Shown here in pieces: positions 15,411-23,151 of a DNA stretch of 34,560 bases. The stretch covers positions 1-34,560 of the IMG/VR virus record IMGVR_UViG_3300022871_001197. One strand, written 5' to 3'. How positions within the stretch are numbered: the stretch's first letter is position 1; each line of letters starts with the position of its first letter. Origin of the DNA: a virus. The notes beneath the pieces were generated by a model. The model was not told the origin of the DNA. It worked only from the letters and a program-made list of their open reading frames with translations, and searched no databases. The position numbers and the translations under genes were made by a program.

Positions 15411-18400
15411 TCATTCTCCCAATGAATATAGGTTCATATTACTAATTACATTTTTAGAGTTTAAATAATTATGTATTTTTGGTATTGTTTGGAATGGAAT
15501 TATAATTGCATTTATATAAAACGATTTTTTAATAATTCTTATCAATCTAGCATTACCAACAAATGTTTTTTCTCTTACATTAACAAGTATGCTATCAACA
15601 CTAAATGTTTTTTCACTAATTAATTTTAGTAAAGCATCAACAATAAATGTTTTTGTTTTTTCTTTTTCAATACTTCCATCAATAGTAAATGTTTTTGTAG
15701 CAGTTTTTCTTAACATTCCATCTGCAATAAATTCTTTTGTTTGTGTTGTTCTAATTAAAGAATCTATATAAAATGTTTTTTTAGTTTCTTTTTGTAACAT
15801 TGCATCTATAATAAATTCTTTTGTAAAAACATCTAATATATTTATATCAATAGTAAATATTTTTGTATTATTTTTCTTTTGTAATTCAGAATCTATTGTG
15901 AATTCTTTTGTATTATTTTGTTTTTGGATTAGAGCATCTGTTTTAAATGTTTTTGTAAATGTATTTAATAAATTTGCATCAACTATAAACTCTTTTTCTA
16001 ATGTTCCTTTAAGTATAGTATGAGAAATAAATTCTTTTGTTTGTTCTTTTAGAATTATTCCATTTACAATGAATGTTTTTATAAAAGTAGTGTTAATTAA
16101 TCCGTCTATATTAAATTCTTTTGTATTATTATTTTTCTTTAATAAAGCATCTATTGAAAATATTTTTGTTTGTGTTCCTTTTAACCTTGCATTAGTTGTA
16201 AATGTTTTTATAAATTCATCGCTTATCATTCCACTTATAATAAATGTTTTTGGAACTCCAAAATCTTTTAATATTGCATTTACAACAAATACATTTTCTC
16301 CTTCAGCAGTAAGCAAAGCATCAATAGTAAAAGTTTTAACACTTGTATCTAACAGATTACTGTCAACTATAAAAGTTTTTGTATTTTTGTTTACAAGCAC
16401 AGAATCTATAGAAAATGTTTTTGTGAATGTATCTTGCAAATTTGCATTTATAGTAAATTCTTTTAAAACTTTGTTTAATAAAATAGAATCTGTAATAAAT
16501 GTTTTAGTAAATACTTTTAATAGATTTACATCTATTGTGAATGTTTTTAATTGTTCTTTTAATAATGTTCCATCTATAATAAATGTTTTATTAATTCTAC
16601 TTACTAATACAGAATCTACAACAAATGTTTTTGTTGATGTATCTTGTAAAAAAGCATTTATATTAAATGTCTTTGTATAAGTATCTTGTAAAAAAACATC
16701 TGTCGTGAATGTCTTTGTTAATGTTTTTAGTAAGAAAGCATCTGTTGTAAAAGTTTTTGTTTCAGTAATATAACTTTCAACAAGTATTGAATCTATAATT
16801 AATGTTTTTGTGAAAGTGTCTTGTAAGAACGCATCTCCAATAAATGTTTTTGTTTCTCTATTAATCAAAATTGAATCAATAGTAAATGTTTTAGTATTAT
16901 GATTAACTAATATTGAATCAACACTAAATTCTTTTAATAATCTATTTATTAATATTACATCAGAAGTAAAAGTTTTTGTTTGTTCTTTTTCTAAATTTGT
17001 GTCTATTGTAAAAATCTTGGTAAAAGTATCTTGAAGTATTCCATCAACAATGACTGTTTTTGTAGGTCTATTTACTAAAATCGAATCTAAAGTAAGTTCT
17101 TTTGTTGAAGTTTTTTCTAATATTGCATTAACAACAAATTGGTTATCATATGCTTTTTGTAATAAACCATCTATTGTGAATGTTTTTATAAGAGTCTTTC
17201 TTAAATAAGCGTCAACAGTGAATGTTTTGGTAATAAGTGCTTTAACTGTAAAAGTTCCATCACTAGTAAAAGTGTGAACAGTATTAGCTCCATCAGTGGT
17301 TATATTACCACCAGTTACGGTATAATCAGAATAATCTGCTGTAACATAACTAATAATTACTATTCCACTTCCACCAGCTCCAGAAGTTGGACCTCCGCCA
17401 CCACCTCCACCACCAGTATTAGCAGTTCCTGCAGTTCCGTTAGTGCCATCGTTTCCACCAGCTCCACCGCCACCGTTACCACCAGCTCCACCATCATCTC
17501 CACCGATACCACCAGCTCCACCGCCTCCACCACCAGAGTAATAAACAGAAGAACCTGAAATAGTATTTGCTGTACCTACTCCACCAGCTCCGGCAATAGT
17601 ACCATTACCTGCAGTTCCTACAGCACTAGCACCTCCACCACCTCCACCATTTCGTGGACTTGAAGAATTATAACCAACACCACCTGTACTTCCTTGGCTT
17701 GGATTTGTAGATGGAGTGTTTCCTGCACCAGCAGTATAACCAGATGTATAACCTGCTCCTCCACCACCAGAACCACCAGTTCGACCACCAGAGCCAACAG
17801 CATACCCACCACCACCTCCACCAGTAGAAGTAATTGTTTCAAAAACAGAATCTTCACCATCATTTCCAGAGCTAACACTAGTAGTGCTAGCACCACCAGC
17901 TCCAACAGTAACAGTTTTTGCTCCAGTAGTAATTATTAAAGCAGAATTAGTTCTATAACCACCTGCTCCCCCACCACCATTACCATTATTAGTGTCATAA
18001 GAACCACCACTAGCCCCACCAGCAACAACAAGTACTTTAACTGTAAGAGTCTTTCTTAAATAAGCGTCAACAGTGAATGTTTTTGTAAGTCTATTCACTA
18101 AAATACTATCTGAAGTAAATGTTTTGGTTTTTGTATTTGTAAAAGGATAAGCAAGACCATCCCCACTATTATACAATGCAGTAACTTCTGCCTGTGTTAA
18201 AGCAGAACTAAAAAAACCAAGTTCGTCTATACTACCAGTAAAACGATTTGAACCATCCCAACCAACAAACTTATTTGTAGTGCCTAAATTTAATCCACTT
18301 TGAGCAGTGTTAGTAATTGCTTTTTGAACTCCATTAATATAAATTTGCACAAGTGAACCATTATAAGTCCAAACAACATGCACCCACTCATCATAAGGAA

Positions 18401-18767
18401 AATCTGAAGCACCAGTAACAGCAGTGGTTGAACCCCAAATACCTAAACCAACTGTTTGATTTGAAATCACTGGACCAATAACTTGCTTAGTAGTATTGTT
18501 CCCAAACCAACCCATTCTTCCAGCATTAACACCATCGGCTACTTTAAACCAACCACCAATACTCCAATCCCCGCTTCCAGCAACTGGATTAGCAGTTAAT
18601 GTTGTTTGTGAAGTACTTCCATTATAAGAAAAAGCATCATTAATTATGCCAGTAGAACCATAAGTAACATTTGAATTTGTCCCGTCATTAGAACCAAATT
18701 GGTCTATTAAATTTCCACTTGCTTCATCAAAATTATAATAAGCTACTAAATTATCTATCAATGCCAT
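15411..18767 (-). CDS. Adhesin: LamG domain, glycine-rich domain and about 41 tandem 14-residue repeats
   Basis: 1118 residues, AGGTGAT ribosome site. Residues about 7-205 form a LamG/concanavalin domain (LVAYYNFDEASGNLIDQFGS ... WTYNGSLVQIYINGVQ ... FTGSIDELGFFSSALTQAEV). After two short repeats comes a glycine-rich domain (about 243-500) beginning VKVLVVAGGASGG and ending AGGSGIVIISY, the family seen in phage fibres and likely a polyglycine helix bundle. From about 513 to 1095 a 14-residue unit, consensus KTFTIDSILVNRNT, repeats about 41 times and should form a beta-solenoid or beta-rod. It probably binds sugars on the host cell. It stands in the middle of the virion operon, between capsid and connector genes, not after the tail genes. 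Confidence 0.8.
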   Translation of the reverse strand: MALIDNLVAYYNFDEASGNLIDQFGSNDGTNSNVTYGSTGIINDAFSYNGSTSQTTLTANPVAGSGDWSIGGWFKVADGVNAGRMGWFGNNTTKQVIGPVISNQTVGLGIWGSTTAVTGASDFPYDEWVHVVWTYNGSLVQIYINGVQKAITNTAQSGLNLGTTNKFVGWDGSNRFTGSIDELGFFSSALTQAEVTALYNSGDGLAYPFTNTKTKTFTSDSILVNRLTKTFTVDAYLRKTLTVKVLVVAGGASGGSYDTNNGNGGGGAGGYRTNSALIITTGAKTVTVGAGGASTTSVSSGNDGEDSVFETITSTGGGGGGYAVGSGGRTGGSGGGGAGYTSGYTAGAGNTPSTNPSQGSTGGVGYNSSSPRNGGGGGGASAVGTAGNGTIAGAGGVGTANTISGSSVYYSGGGGGGAGGIGGDDGGAGGNGGGGAGGNDGTNGTAGTANTGGGGGGGGPTSGAGGSGIVIISYVTADYSDYTVTGGNITTDGANTVHTFTSDGTFTVKALITKTFTVDAYLRKTLIKTFTIDGLLQKAYDNQFVVNAILEKTSTKELTLDSILVNRPTKTVIVDGILQDTFTKIFTIDTNLEKEQTKTFTSDVILINRLLKEFSVDSILVNHNTKTFTIDSILINRETKTFIGDAFLQDTFTKTLIIDSILVESYITETKTFTTDAFLLKTLTKTFTTDVFLQDTYTKTFNINAFLQDTSTKTFVVDSVLVSRINKTFIIDGTLLKEQLKTFTIDVNLLKVFTKTFITDSILLNKVLKEFTINANLQDTFTKTFSIDSVLVNKNTKTFIVDSNLLDTSVKTFTIDALLTAEGENVFVVNAILKDFGVPKTFIISGMISDEFIKTFTTNARLKGTQTKIFSIDALLKKNNNTKEFNIDGLINTTFIKTFIVNGIILKEQTKEFISHTILKGTLEKEFIVDANLLNTFTKTFKTDALIQKQNNTKEFTIDSELQKKNNTKIFTIDINILDVFTKEFIIDAMLQKETKKTFYIDSLIRTTQTKEFIADGMLRKTATKTFTIDGSIEKEKTKTFIVDALLKLISEKTFSVDSILVNVREKTFVGNARLIRIIKKSFYINAIIIPFQTIPKIHNYLNSKNVISNMNLYSLGE
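15480..17228 (-). repeat. Tandem 42-bp coding repeats (14 residues), about 41 copies
   Basis: Counting units that begin K-T/E-F-x-x-D gives about 41 in a row. A few units gain one to three residues (for example after VESYITET and KKNNNT), so phase shifts slightly but frame is kept. DNA copies are diverged, with identical short stretches among some units, indicating old duplication plus some recent exchange. These are coding repeats and not a CRISPR array. Confidence 0.85.
17189..17228. repeat. 40-bp direct repeat, distal side of glycine-rich domain
   Basis: Identical over 40 positions to 18044-18083, in the same orientation. Encodes the repeat unit KTFTVDAYLRKTL. The two copies bound the segment 17229-18043 that encodes the glycine-rich domain. 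Confidence 0.9.
18044..18083. repeat. 40-bp direct repeat, proximal side of glycine-rich domain
   Basis: Partner of 17189-17228. Recombination between the two copies would delete the glycine-rich domain, 855 bp, a multiple of three (285 codons), leaving the reading frame intact. Confidence 0.9.
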
Positions 18768-18898
18768 TTTAAATCACCTATGCTGGTACAGCAAATGCAA
18801 GACTTACCACTCCTCAATTTTTCTCTATTAGAAGACAAAACAGTATTAGTATCAAAAATAAGTTTTTGTCGGTACTTCCAACCACTCAACCAAGCCAT
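18758..18898 (-). CDS. Small ORF resembling the start of a DUF2341 domain, possible remnant
   Basis: 46 residues, GAGAGGT ribosome site, overlapping the adhesin start by 10 nt. The first half, MAWLSGWKYRQKLIFDTN, looks like the opening of DUF2341 (W-x-Y-R-x-x-I-x-I-D), a domain commonly found before LamG domains in archaeal and bacterial surface proteins. The second half (SGKSCICCTSIGDLKWH) does not continue the domain. It may be the leftover of a DUF2341-LamG protein whose middle was lost, or a working small protein. The next gene starts directly with the LamG domain, as expected after such a loss. Confidence 0.5.
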   Translation of the reverse strand: MAWLSGWKYRQKLIFDTNTVLSSNREKLRSGKSCICCTSIGDLKWH

Positions 18899-18904
18899 GA
18901 TTTA

Positions 18905-19285
18905 TTACCTCTCTTCAGGTCGTAAAACAGGTTCTGAATACATTGCTTTTGAATTATCCCATTTACCAGAAGTTTCAATTTTTCCATCAGGATAAACATA
19001 AGTTATTTCTTGAATATTCTTTCCATCAACAGTTTTTTGCCAACCAATCATAAAAACATAAGTTGATTTTGCTGGATTGTTTAAGTCTTGTTGAACTCGG
19101 TAACGCATAATAAGTCGTTTGTTACCATTTATTTCTTGTGTAAAAATTAGTTTATCTTCTAAATATACTTCAATAGCTTCTAGGTCAGACCTATCTAAGT
19201 CAGTATATTTATCTTTATTCTTGCTCGAATGTTCTTTCTTTTTTTTATCCTTGTATTTTGCTTTCCAAATAATATTAAAGTCCAT
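18905..19285 (-). CDS. Accessory virion-operon protein of unknown function
   Basis: 126 residues, strong AGGAGG ribosome site. The N-terminus is lysine-rich (KYKDKKKKEHSSKNKDKYTD). The middle is a beta-rich domain (EVYLEDKLIFTQEINGNKRL, STYVFMIGWQKTVDGK, YVYPDGKIETSGKW). It may be a small fibre chaperone or decoration component judged by location before the adhesin. Not recognised. Confidence 0.6.
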   Translation of the reverse strand: MDFNIIWKAKYKDKKKKEHSSKNKDKYTDLDRSDLEAIEVYLEDKLIFTQEINGNKRLIMRYRVQQDLNNPAKSTYVFMIGWQKTVDGKNIQEITYVYPDGKIETSGKWDNSKAMYSEPVLRPEER

Positions 19286-19308
19286 TGTATTAGACCTCCT
19301 TTAATTAA

Positions 19309-19890
19309 TTATATCTCGTCATACTGGTAAGTAAATGTTTCGTTTGCTAAATCTCCTGGACTAGCTGTTGTTCCTACTGCCATTTGTAAAACAATATAAT
19401 TTGTTGTTTCACCAATTGCATCAATTACACTTCCTGCTTCCGAAGTTGTTATTGATTTAGGACTTCCACTAGTAAATGAAAATGCATCTGTTACTGCTGT
19501 TATATCTGTGTGGTCTGTCATTACATCCCCAGTTGTTCCGATTGTTCCTGTTGCTACATCATATCCTGTGTCTGCTGTACTGCTTTTTACTGGTAATTCA
19601 TCACCAATATTTGTAACAATACCTGTTCCAAAAGCTCCACCATCAGTGTAAAACTTTACATTGTCAACTTGTGTATCTGGTGCTGTTGCACAATACAGAT
19701 AAATTTGTTTCCAAAAACTATAATTTGTTCCTGCTGCTGGAATTGGTATAGGACTGTTTGTATCAATAGTAGCATCGTCTGCTGTTTTGAACCTTACATT
19801 TGGTGGTCCAAGACCATCTGTGTTCTGTTCTGTTCCTGGAGTATTATCTGTTCCTCCAAAATCATAATTTACATTGAATACTGCTGCCAT
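19309..19890 (-). CDS. Accessory virion protein, paralogue of the 20974 gene
   Basis: 193 residues, GGGTGAT ribosome site. All-beta and Gly/Thr/Ala-rich. It shares with the 170-residue protein the start MAA, the element GTNYSFWKQIYL, DNVKFY near the middle, NYIVLQMAV, then TASPGD and the terminal TFTYQYDEI. The pair look like decoration or fibre proteins exposed on the virion. No enzyme motif. Confidence 0.65.
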   Translation of the reverse strand: MAAVFNVNYDFGGTDNTPGTEQNTDGLGPPNVRFKTADDATIDTNSPIPIPAAGTNYSFWKQIYLYCATAPDTQVDNVKFYTDGGAFGTGIVTNIGDELPVKSSTADTGYDVATGTIGTTGDVMTDHTDITAVTDAFSFTSGSPKSITTSEAGSVIDAIGETTNYIVLQMAVGTTASPGDLANETFTYQYDEI

Positions 19891-19950
19891 TTATATCACC
19901 CATAATTATATGTTGATTTTTCAACTTTAAAAAGGTTTTTGTTAAAATAA

Positions 19951-19981
19951 GAAAAAAGAGTTTAGAATTCCTCTAAACTCT
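19951..19981 (-). terminator. Hairpin plus T run after holin-like gene
   Basis: Perfect 10-bp stem (19957-19966 with 19972-19981) and 5-nt loop; on the - strand it is followed directly by TTTTTTC. This is a complete intrinsic-terminator shape between the holin-like gene and the 193-residue protein gene, so the operon may be partly terminated or attenuated here. Confidence 0.7.
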
Positions 19982-20001
19982 AGTTTTACTACACCAACAA
20001 A

Positions 20002-20214
20002 TTATTTTATTTTAACTTCGCTTGTGAAATAATCTAATAAATCAAAAGCACTTTTTGATATTATTATGGCTAATCCAGCTTCAATATATCCACCTGTAAC
20101 CAAATATCCTGATGCTCCTAACCCAAGAGCAATTATTGTTTTTATAAATTCTTTGTTTCCTTTTAAGAATTTAATTGGGTCCCATCCTTTCAAACTAAAT
20201 CTTTTACTTATCAT
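20002..20214 (-). CDS. Holin-like small membrane protein
   Basis: 70 residues from ATG 20214, chosen for the GGAGG 8 nt upstream. It has a basic amphipathic N-terminus (KRFSLKGWDPIKFLKGNKEF) and two hydrophobic spans separated by a short turn (IIALGLGASGYLVTGG and IEAGLAIIISKSAFDLL), ending in a charged tail. Size and layout fit phage holins. An archaeal target membrane is assumed. Two other small membrane-protein genes precede it. Confidence 0.6.
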   Translation of the reverse strand: MISKRFSLKGWDPIKFLKGNKEFIKTIIALGLGASGYLVTGGYIEAGLAIIISKSAFDLLDYFTSEVKIK

Positions 20215-20309
20215 TTTATTGCCTCCAATATAAAATATATTAAAAAACAAATTATCCCACCAAGAACAAATATTGTTTTCCAATACCATTTATAAAAATA
20301 AATATACAT
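20211..20309 (-). CDS. 32-residue single-span membrane protein
   Basis: Begins ATG 20309 and ends in the ATGA overlap with the holin-like gene. Sequence: aromatic/basic head MYIYFYKWYWK, then a hydrophobic stretch TIFVLGGIICFLIYFI. Hydrophobic length is enough for one membrane pass. The overlapping arrangement on both sides favours a real gene. It may be a pinholin-like or regulatory partner of the next protein. Confidence 0.55.
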   Translation of the reverse strand: MYIYFYKWYWKTIFVLGGIICFLIYFILEAIK

Positions 20310-20322
20310 AATCGAATCCCAA

Positions 20323-20643
20323 TCACCACAGGCCTATTGTTTTTGTTGTAACTAATAAACTAAAAATTATACTAGCACCAAATGCTATCCAACTAAATTT
20401 CATTATGTTTCCTTTATTGTTTAAAGCTATTTGATTGACTTTATCAAATTTAATATCATTACTTTTTTCTGTTATTTTACATTGTTTTTGAAAATCTTCA
20501 TATACTTTAGTAAATCGTTTTTCATTTTCAATTAATTTTAGTTCATGTCTTTTTATAGTTCCATTCATTGTTTCAAAATGTTGGTCAGTTGAACCCATGA
20601 AATACAAAATTTTATCTAATTTTTTACTATCATCCATTTTCAT
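20323..20643 (-). CDS. XhlA-like coiled-coil protein with C-terminal membrane anchor
   Basis: 106 residues. Residues 1-80 are a charged helix with heptads (IKRHELKLIENEKRFTKVYE), and the end carries one membrane span (FSWIAFGASIIFSLLVTTKT). This plan matches XhlA/hemolysin-type proteins that work with holins, and also small coiled-coil membrane proteins common in archaeal viruses. Start overlaps the previous stop (TGATG). Confidence 0.6.
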   Translation of the reverse strand: MKMDDSKKLDKILYFMGSTDQHFETMNGTIKRHELKLIENEKRFTKVYEDFQKQCKITEKSNDIKFDKVNQIALNNKGNIMKFSWIAFGASIIFSLLVTTKTIGLW

Positions 20644-20987
20644 CAGTTCTCACAGTTTCTATTATTTATATAATTTATGTATTGTTTTGAAATAAGGTCT
20701 AATTGTTTTTCAAGTTGTAATATTCTATTTTTACAAGTAATTAATTCTGTTCTACATTTATTTTCATGTTCGTTTTTATGACACAATTTTGTCAATAAAA
20801 AACATGGTGTCGCACATGTTTTTTTTAACTTTGAAACAATTTTGTTTAAAAAAAAGTGGGTTTCATGATAATATAAATATTGAATGTTGTTTTGTTTACA
20901 AAAATGCTTTGATAAGGATAGACCAAATTGTTTTTGTTTTAATTTTACACCCACATAAATCACTTTAAACCCATTATATTTCATCAT
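20643..20987 (-). CDS. Hypothetical Cys-rich protein
   Basis: 114 residues beginning within the end of the 170-residue gene (14-nt overlap). No clear ribosome site; the tandem ATGATG follows a T-rich tract. It has seven cysteines, several in pairs (TCATPC, LCHKNEHENKC), and a C-terminal coiled coil (ITCKNRILQLEKQLDLISKQ). Tight overlaps on both sides suggest it is translated by coupling. Function unknown. Confidence 0.5.
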   Translation of the reverse strand: MMKYNGFKVIYVGVKLKQKQFGLSLSKHFCKQNNIQYLYYHETHFFLNKIVSKLKKTCATPCFLLTKLCHKNEHENKCRTELITCKNRILQLEKQLDLISKQYINYINNRNCEN

Positions 20988-21486
20988 AAAAAAATGTTAT
21001 TGATTGAGAACCAATGTCCCCGGGAGTTGTAACTGTACTTGGAACTTCAAGTTGAATTACTAAGAAATCTGTTTTCTCACCACTCGTATCAATTGGATTT
21101 GTTGGAGTAATATTGATTGCCTCGCCCTCAGAATCCCAACTTGTCAAGATTGTTGTAGCAATATTTGAAACAGTATTAATTGGAGTTACCCCAGTATCAG
21201 TTTCTCCTGCTGTCAAACCAATATTGCTATCACTTAATGATCCAGAACTATGCCATGCCTTAATATTGTCTATTAAAGTAAATGTTCCAGTGAATTCAAG
21301 TCTTAACCATTTTTCATAAGAATAATTTGTGCCTGAATCAGGCACACTAATAGTATTTGTTTGATAACTTGTTTCAGTAGAATCGTATGCATCTGTGCTT
21401 AATAAATTAAAATTAGTTGCATCGCCAGAATTTTCTGTTCCTGCATCTGTGCTAGTACAAACTTTCAAGTTACATATCGCAGCCAT
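20974..21486 (-). CDS. Accessory virion protein, paralogue of the 19309 gene
   Basis: 170 residues. Shares with the 193-residue protein MAA at the start, GTNYSYEKWLRLEF, DNIKAWH, DFLVIQLEV, TTPGDIGSQ and the terminal TFFYDEI. Thr/Ser/Asp-rich beta protein without cysteine pairs, probably exposed on the particle. The two copies bracket the membrane-protein cassette. Confidence 0.65.
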   Translation of the reverse strand: MAAICNLKVCTSTDAGTENSGDATNFNLLSTDAYDSTETSYQTNTISVPDSGTNYSYEKWLRLEFTGTFTLIDNIKAWHSSGSLSDSNIGLTAGETDTGVTPINTVSNIATTILTSWDSEGEAINITPTNPIDTSGEKTDFLVIQLEVPSTVTTPGDIGSQSITFFYDEI

Positions 21487-21550
21487 AATATACTACCTAT
21501 TTAATTTTATGTATATCCTACTATAAAAATATGTTGATTTATTCTAAAAA

Positions 21551-21646
21551 CTAACATTTAATCCTTGATTTTATAATAGTGCTCGATAATTTAGATTTAA
21601 TAACTTCGCTTTTTAAACAACCTTTAATACAATCTTCATCAGCCAT
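21551..21646 (-). CDS. Possible 31-residue protein
   Basis: ATG 21646 lies 7 nt after the previous stop. The product starts MADEDCIKGCLKSEVIKSKL, with a C-x3-C pair and a basic helix. The ribosome site is weak, so this may be chance, but the gap 21487-21653 otherwise holds no gene. Confidence 0.35.
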   Translation of the reverse strand: MADEDCIKGCLKSEVIKSKLSSTIIKSRIKC

Positions 21647-21653
21647 GATAAGA

Positions 21654-21968
21654 CTATAAATCTTCTAGTATTTTAATTTTGCCTAATTTTGAAGTTCTTA
21701 TCTTGCCTGAACTAAAAGTTATTTGTAATTCAGCATCATAAATTCCTGCTGTAGAAAAATCTCCATCAACAACATCATATTTACATAACCCAGATGTAGC
21801 ATTAACAATAGTACATTCACCACCGCTACCCATCAAAGAATCACCAGTAACAGTATTCTTCATTTTAAACAAAATAGTTGAATCAGTTAAATCATAAGCA
21901 TTATTTTTTTCGTTAGTTAACACAAAATTTATTGGAAATTGAGTATCATTTCTAACAAATTTATCCAT
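21654..21968 (-). CDS. Ig-like BppU-N-type domain protein
   Basis: 104 residues. The whole protein fits the N-terminal domain of baseplate upper protein (BppU/DUF2479): RNDTQFPINFVLTNEKNNAY, DLTDSTILFKMKN, a variable loop, CKYDVVDGDFSTAGIYDAEL, QITFSSGKIRTS. In other phages this domain anchors receptor-binding modules to the virion. Here it is a stand-alone protein directly after the major capsid gene and before the two beta-rich accessory proteins, so it may anchor those or decorate the capsid. Confidence 0.7.
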   Translation of the reverse strand: MDKFVRNDTQFPINFVLTNEKNNAYDLTDSTILFKMKNTVTGDSLMGSGGECTIVNATSGLCKYDVVDGDFSTAGIYDAELQITFSSGKIRTSKLGKIKILEDL

Positions 21969-22010
21969 ATATAATCACAATTTTAATTCTTAATTAATAT
22001 TAATCAATAC

Positions 22011-22037
22011 ACAAAGGGGGTTTGGGTCCCCCTTTGT
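22011..22037 (-). terminator. Strong GC-rich hairpin after the major capsid gene
   Basis: Perfect 10-bp stem with five consecutive G-C pairs (22011-22020 with 22028-22037) and a 7-nt loop, 14 nt after the capsid gene stop. No T run follows on the - strand, so transcript stabilisation, processing or partial attenuation is more likely than full termination. It would raise capsid mRNA relative to downstream genes. Confidence 0.65.
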
Positions 22038-22051
22038 CTAATTAATTAATT

Positions 22052-23140
22052 TTATGCATCAGTAACATCGATGAACACGATTGCATCTGGGTGTACTACT
22101 CCAATACCATATGCCAGTTCAAGGATTATGTCCTTTGACAACTGTCTTTTATAGTCATCAACACTTATGTTTGGCGAAATTGCATCTGCATAAGCATATG
22201 CTGCTTTTGGTTTGCACATAATACATCTGTGTCCTGTTGCACCTGGAGCTGAACCACCATCTAATGCTGTTCCACCAGAAGTGAACTTTACAACATTGTC
22301 TGTACTAATGATTTTGATTCCAAGGTATCTTCCTATTTCTCCTTCCATTACTATTTCATTATCACCGTATGTTGCGGCATTAATGAATTGGTCGTCTTTT
22401 AGGAAAACATTTTCTTGTTCAGGGGCTATGAATAAAACGAATGGATCTTCCTTTACGTTTTTCCACGGATTCTTTTCAGCACTTGAAATTGCTTCTACTG
22501 CTGGTGATGCTGGTGTCCAATACTTGCATGTAGATGTTACAAGTTTTGTTTTAGCATCTGCAACAATTTCTGTTGTTATTTTATCTAATGCTGCTAGTTC
22601 AGATTCTGCTTTTGCATCTCCACCATAAATTGTTTGAGCTCCTCTTGCAGTTGAAGTTGAAGCTGTTGCTGTTGCTACTGCATAGGCAACATCTTGATCT
22701 ACCATATCTCCTGCATGATAAATTAAGTCATCTTTTGCTGCTTTCAACAAGTCAATTGCATTTGTTTGAATTGCCCAATTTGAAATTGTTACTCCTGCAT
22801 TTTTTGGAGTTGGTGTGATTTGTAACCCGTCTAAGTTATTAAGCTTAGTGAAAGTTACATCTGCTCCTTCAGATGCGCTATCTGCCCAGTCACCTGTTGT
22901 TAATCCAGTTCTTACTGACTTTAAGTAACTTGTTCTAAAAGGAATAATAACATCTTTGTTTCCCTTAGCAACTTTTGTTTGATATGCGAACTGTTTGAAA
23001 AAGTGTGCCTTTTGAGCTGCATCACTAATTTCTTTTAACCAATTTGTTGGTTCTAAATTATATGCTGTTCTGGAAGTACCTGCAACATCAGTTGTAGTTG
23101 TATCTCCAGAGGTTAATTCTCTTACCGTTTGAAGTGACAT
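22052..23140 (-). CDS. Major capsid protein, HK97 fold
   Basis: 362 residues with GGAGG upstream. N-terminal arm MSLQTVRELTSGDTTTTDVA, then the E-loop region (KDVIIPFRTSYLKSVRTGLT), the long spine helix region (AIQTNAIDLLKAAKDDLIYH) and A-domain elements (DPFVLFIAPEQENVFLKDDQ, IVMEGEIGRYLGIKIISTDN, a typical beta-hinge). Ends VVHPDAIVFIDVTDA. Size and position after the protease-scaffold gene are standard. Higher GC than nearby genes fits strong expression. Confidence 0.88.
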   Translation of the reverse strand: MSLQTVRELTSGDTTTTDVAGTSRTAYNLEPTNWLKEISDAAQKAHFFKQFAYQTKVAKGNKDVIIPFRTSYLKSVRTGLTTGDWADSASEGADVTFTKLNNLDGLQITPTPKNAGVTISNWAIQTNAIDLLKAAKDDLIYHAGDMVDQDVAYAVATATASTSTARGAQTIYGGDAKAESELAALDKITTEIVADAKTKLVTSTCKYWTPASPAVEAISSAEKNPWKNVKEDPFVLFIAPEQENVFLKDDQFINAATYGDNEIVMEGEIGRYLGIKIISTDNVVKFTSGGTALDGGSAPGATGHRCIMCKPKAAYAYADAISPNISVDDYKRQLSKDIILELAYGIGVVHPDAIVFIDVTDA

Positions 23141-23151
23141 GTCAATACCTC

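Noticed and set aside
15480-17228. Regularly spaced AT-rich repeats that could look like a CRISPR array
   Set aside because: The 42-bp periodicity is a coding repeat in one continuous - strand frame, without unique spacers of constant size or identical repeats.
15480-18767. Diversity-generating retroelement acting on the adhesin
   Set aside because: No reverse transcriptase, template repeat or adenine-specific variation was seen in the window.
14141-19998. 13-nt match GTTGGTGTAGTAA in opposite orientation near 14141 and 19986
   Set aside because: It is short, one copy lies in a possible RNA stem and the other next to a terminator, with no surrounding similarity; probably chance.
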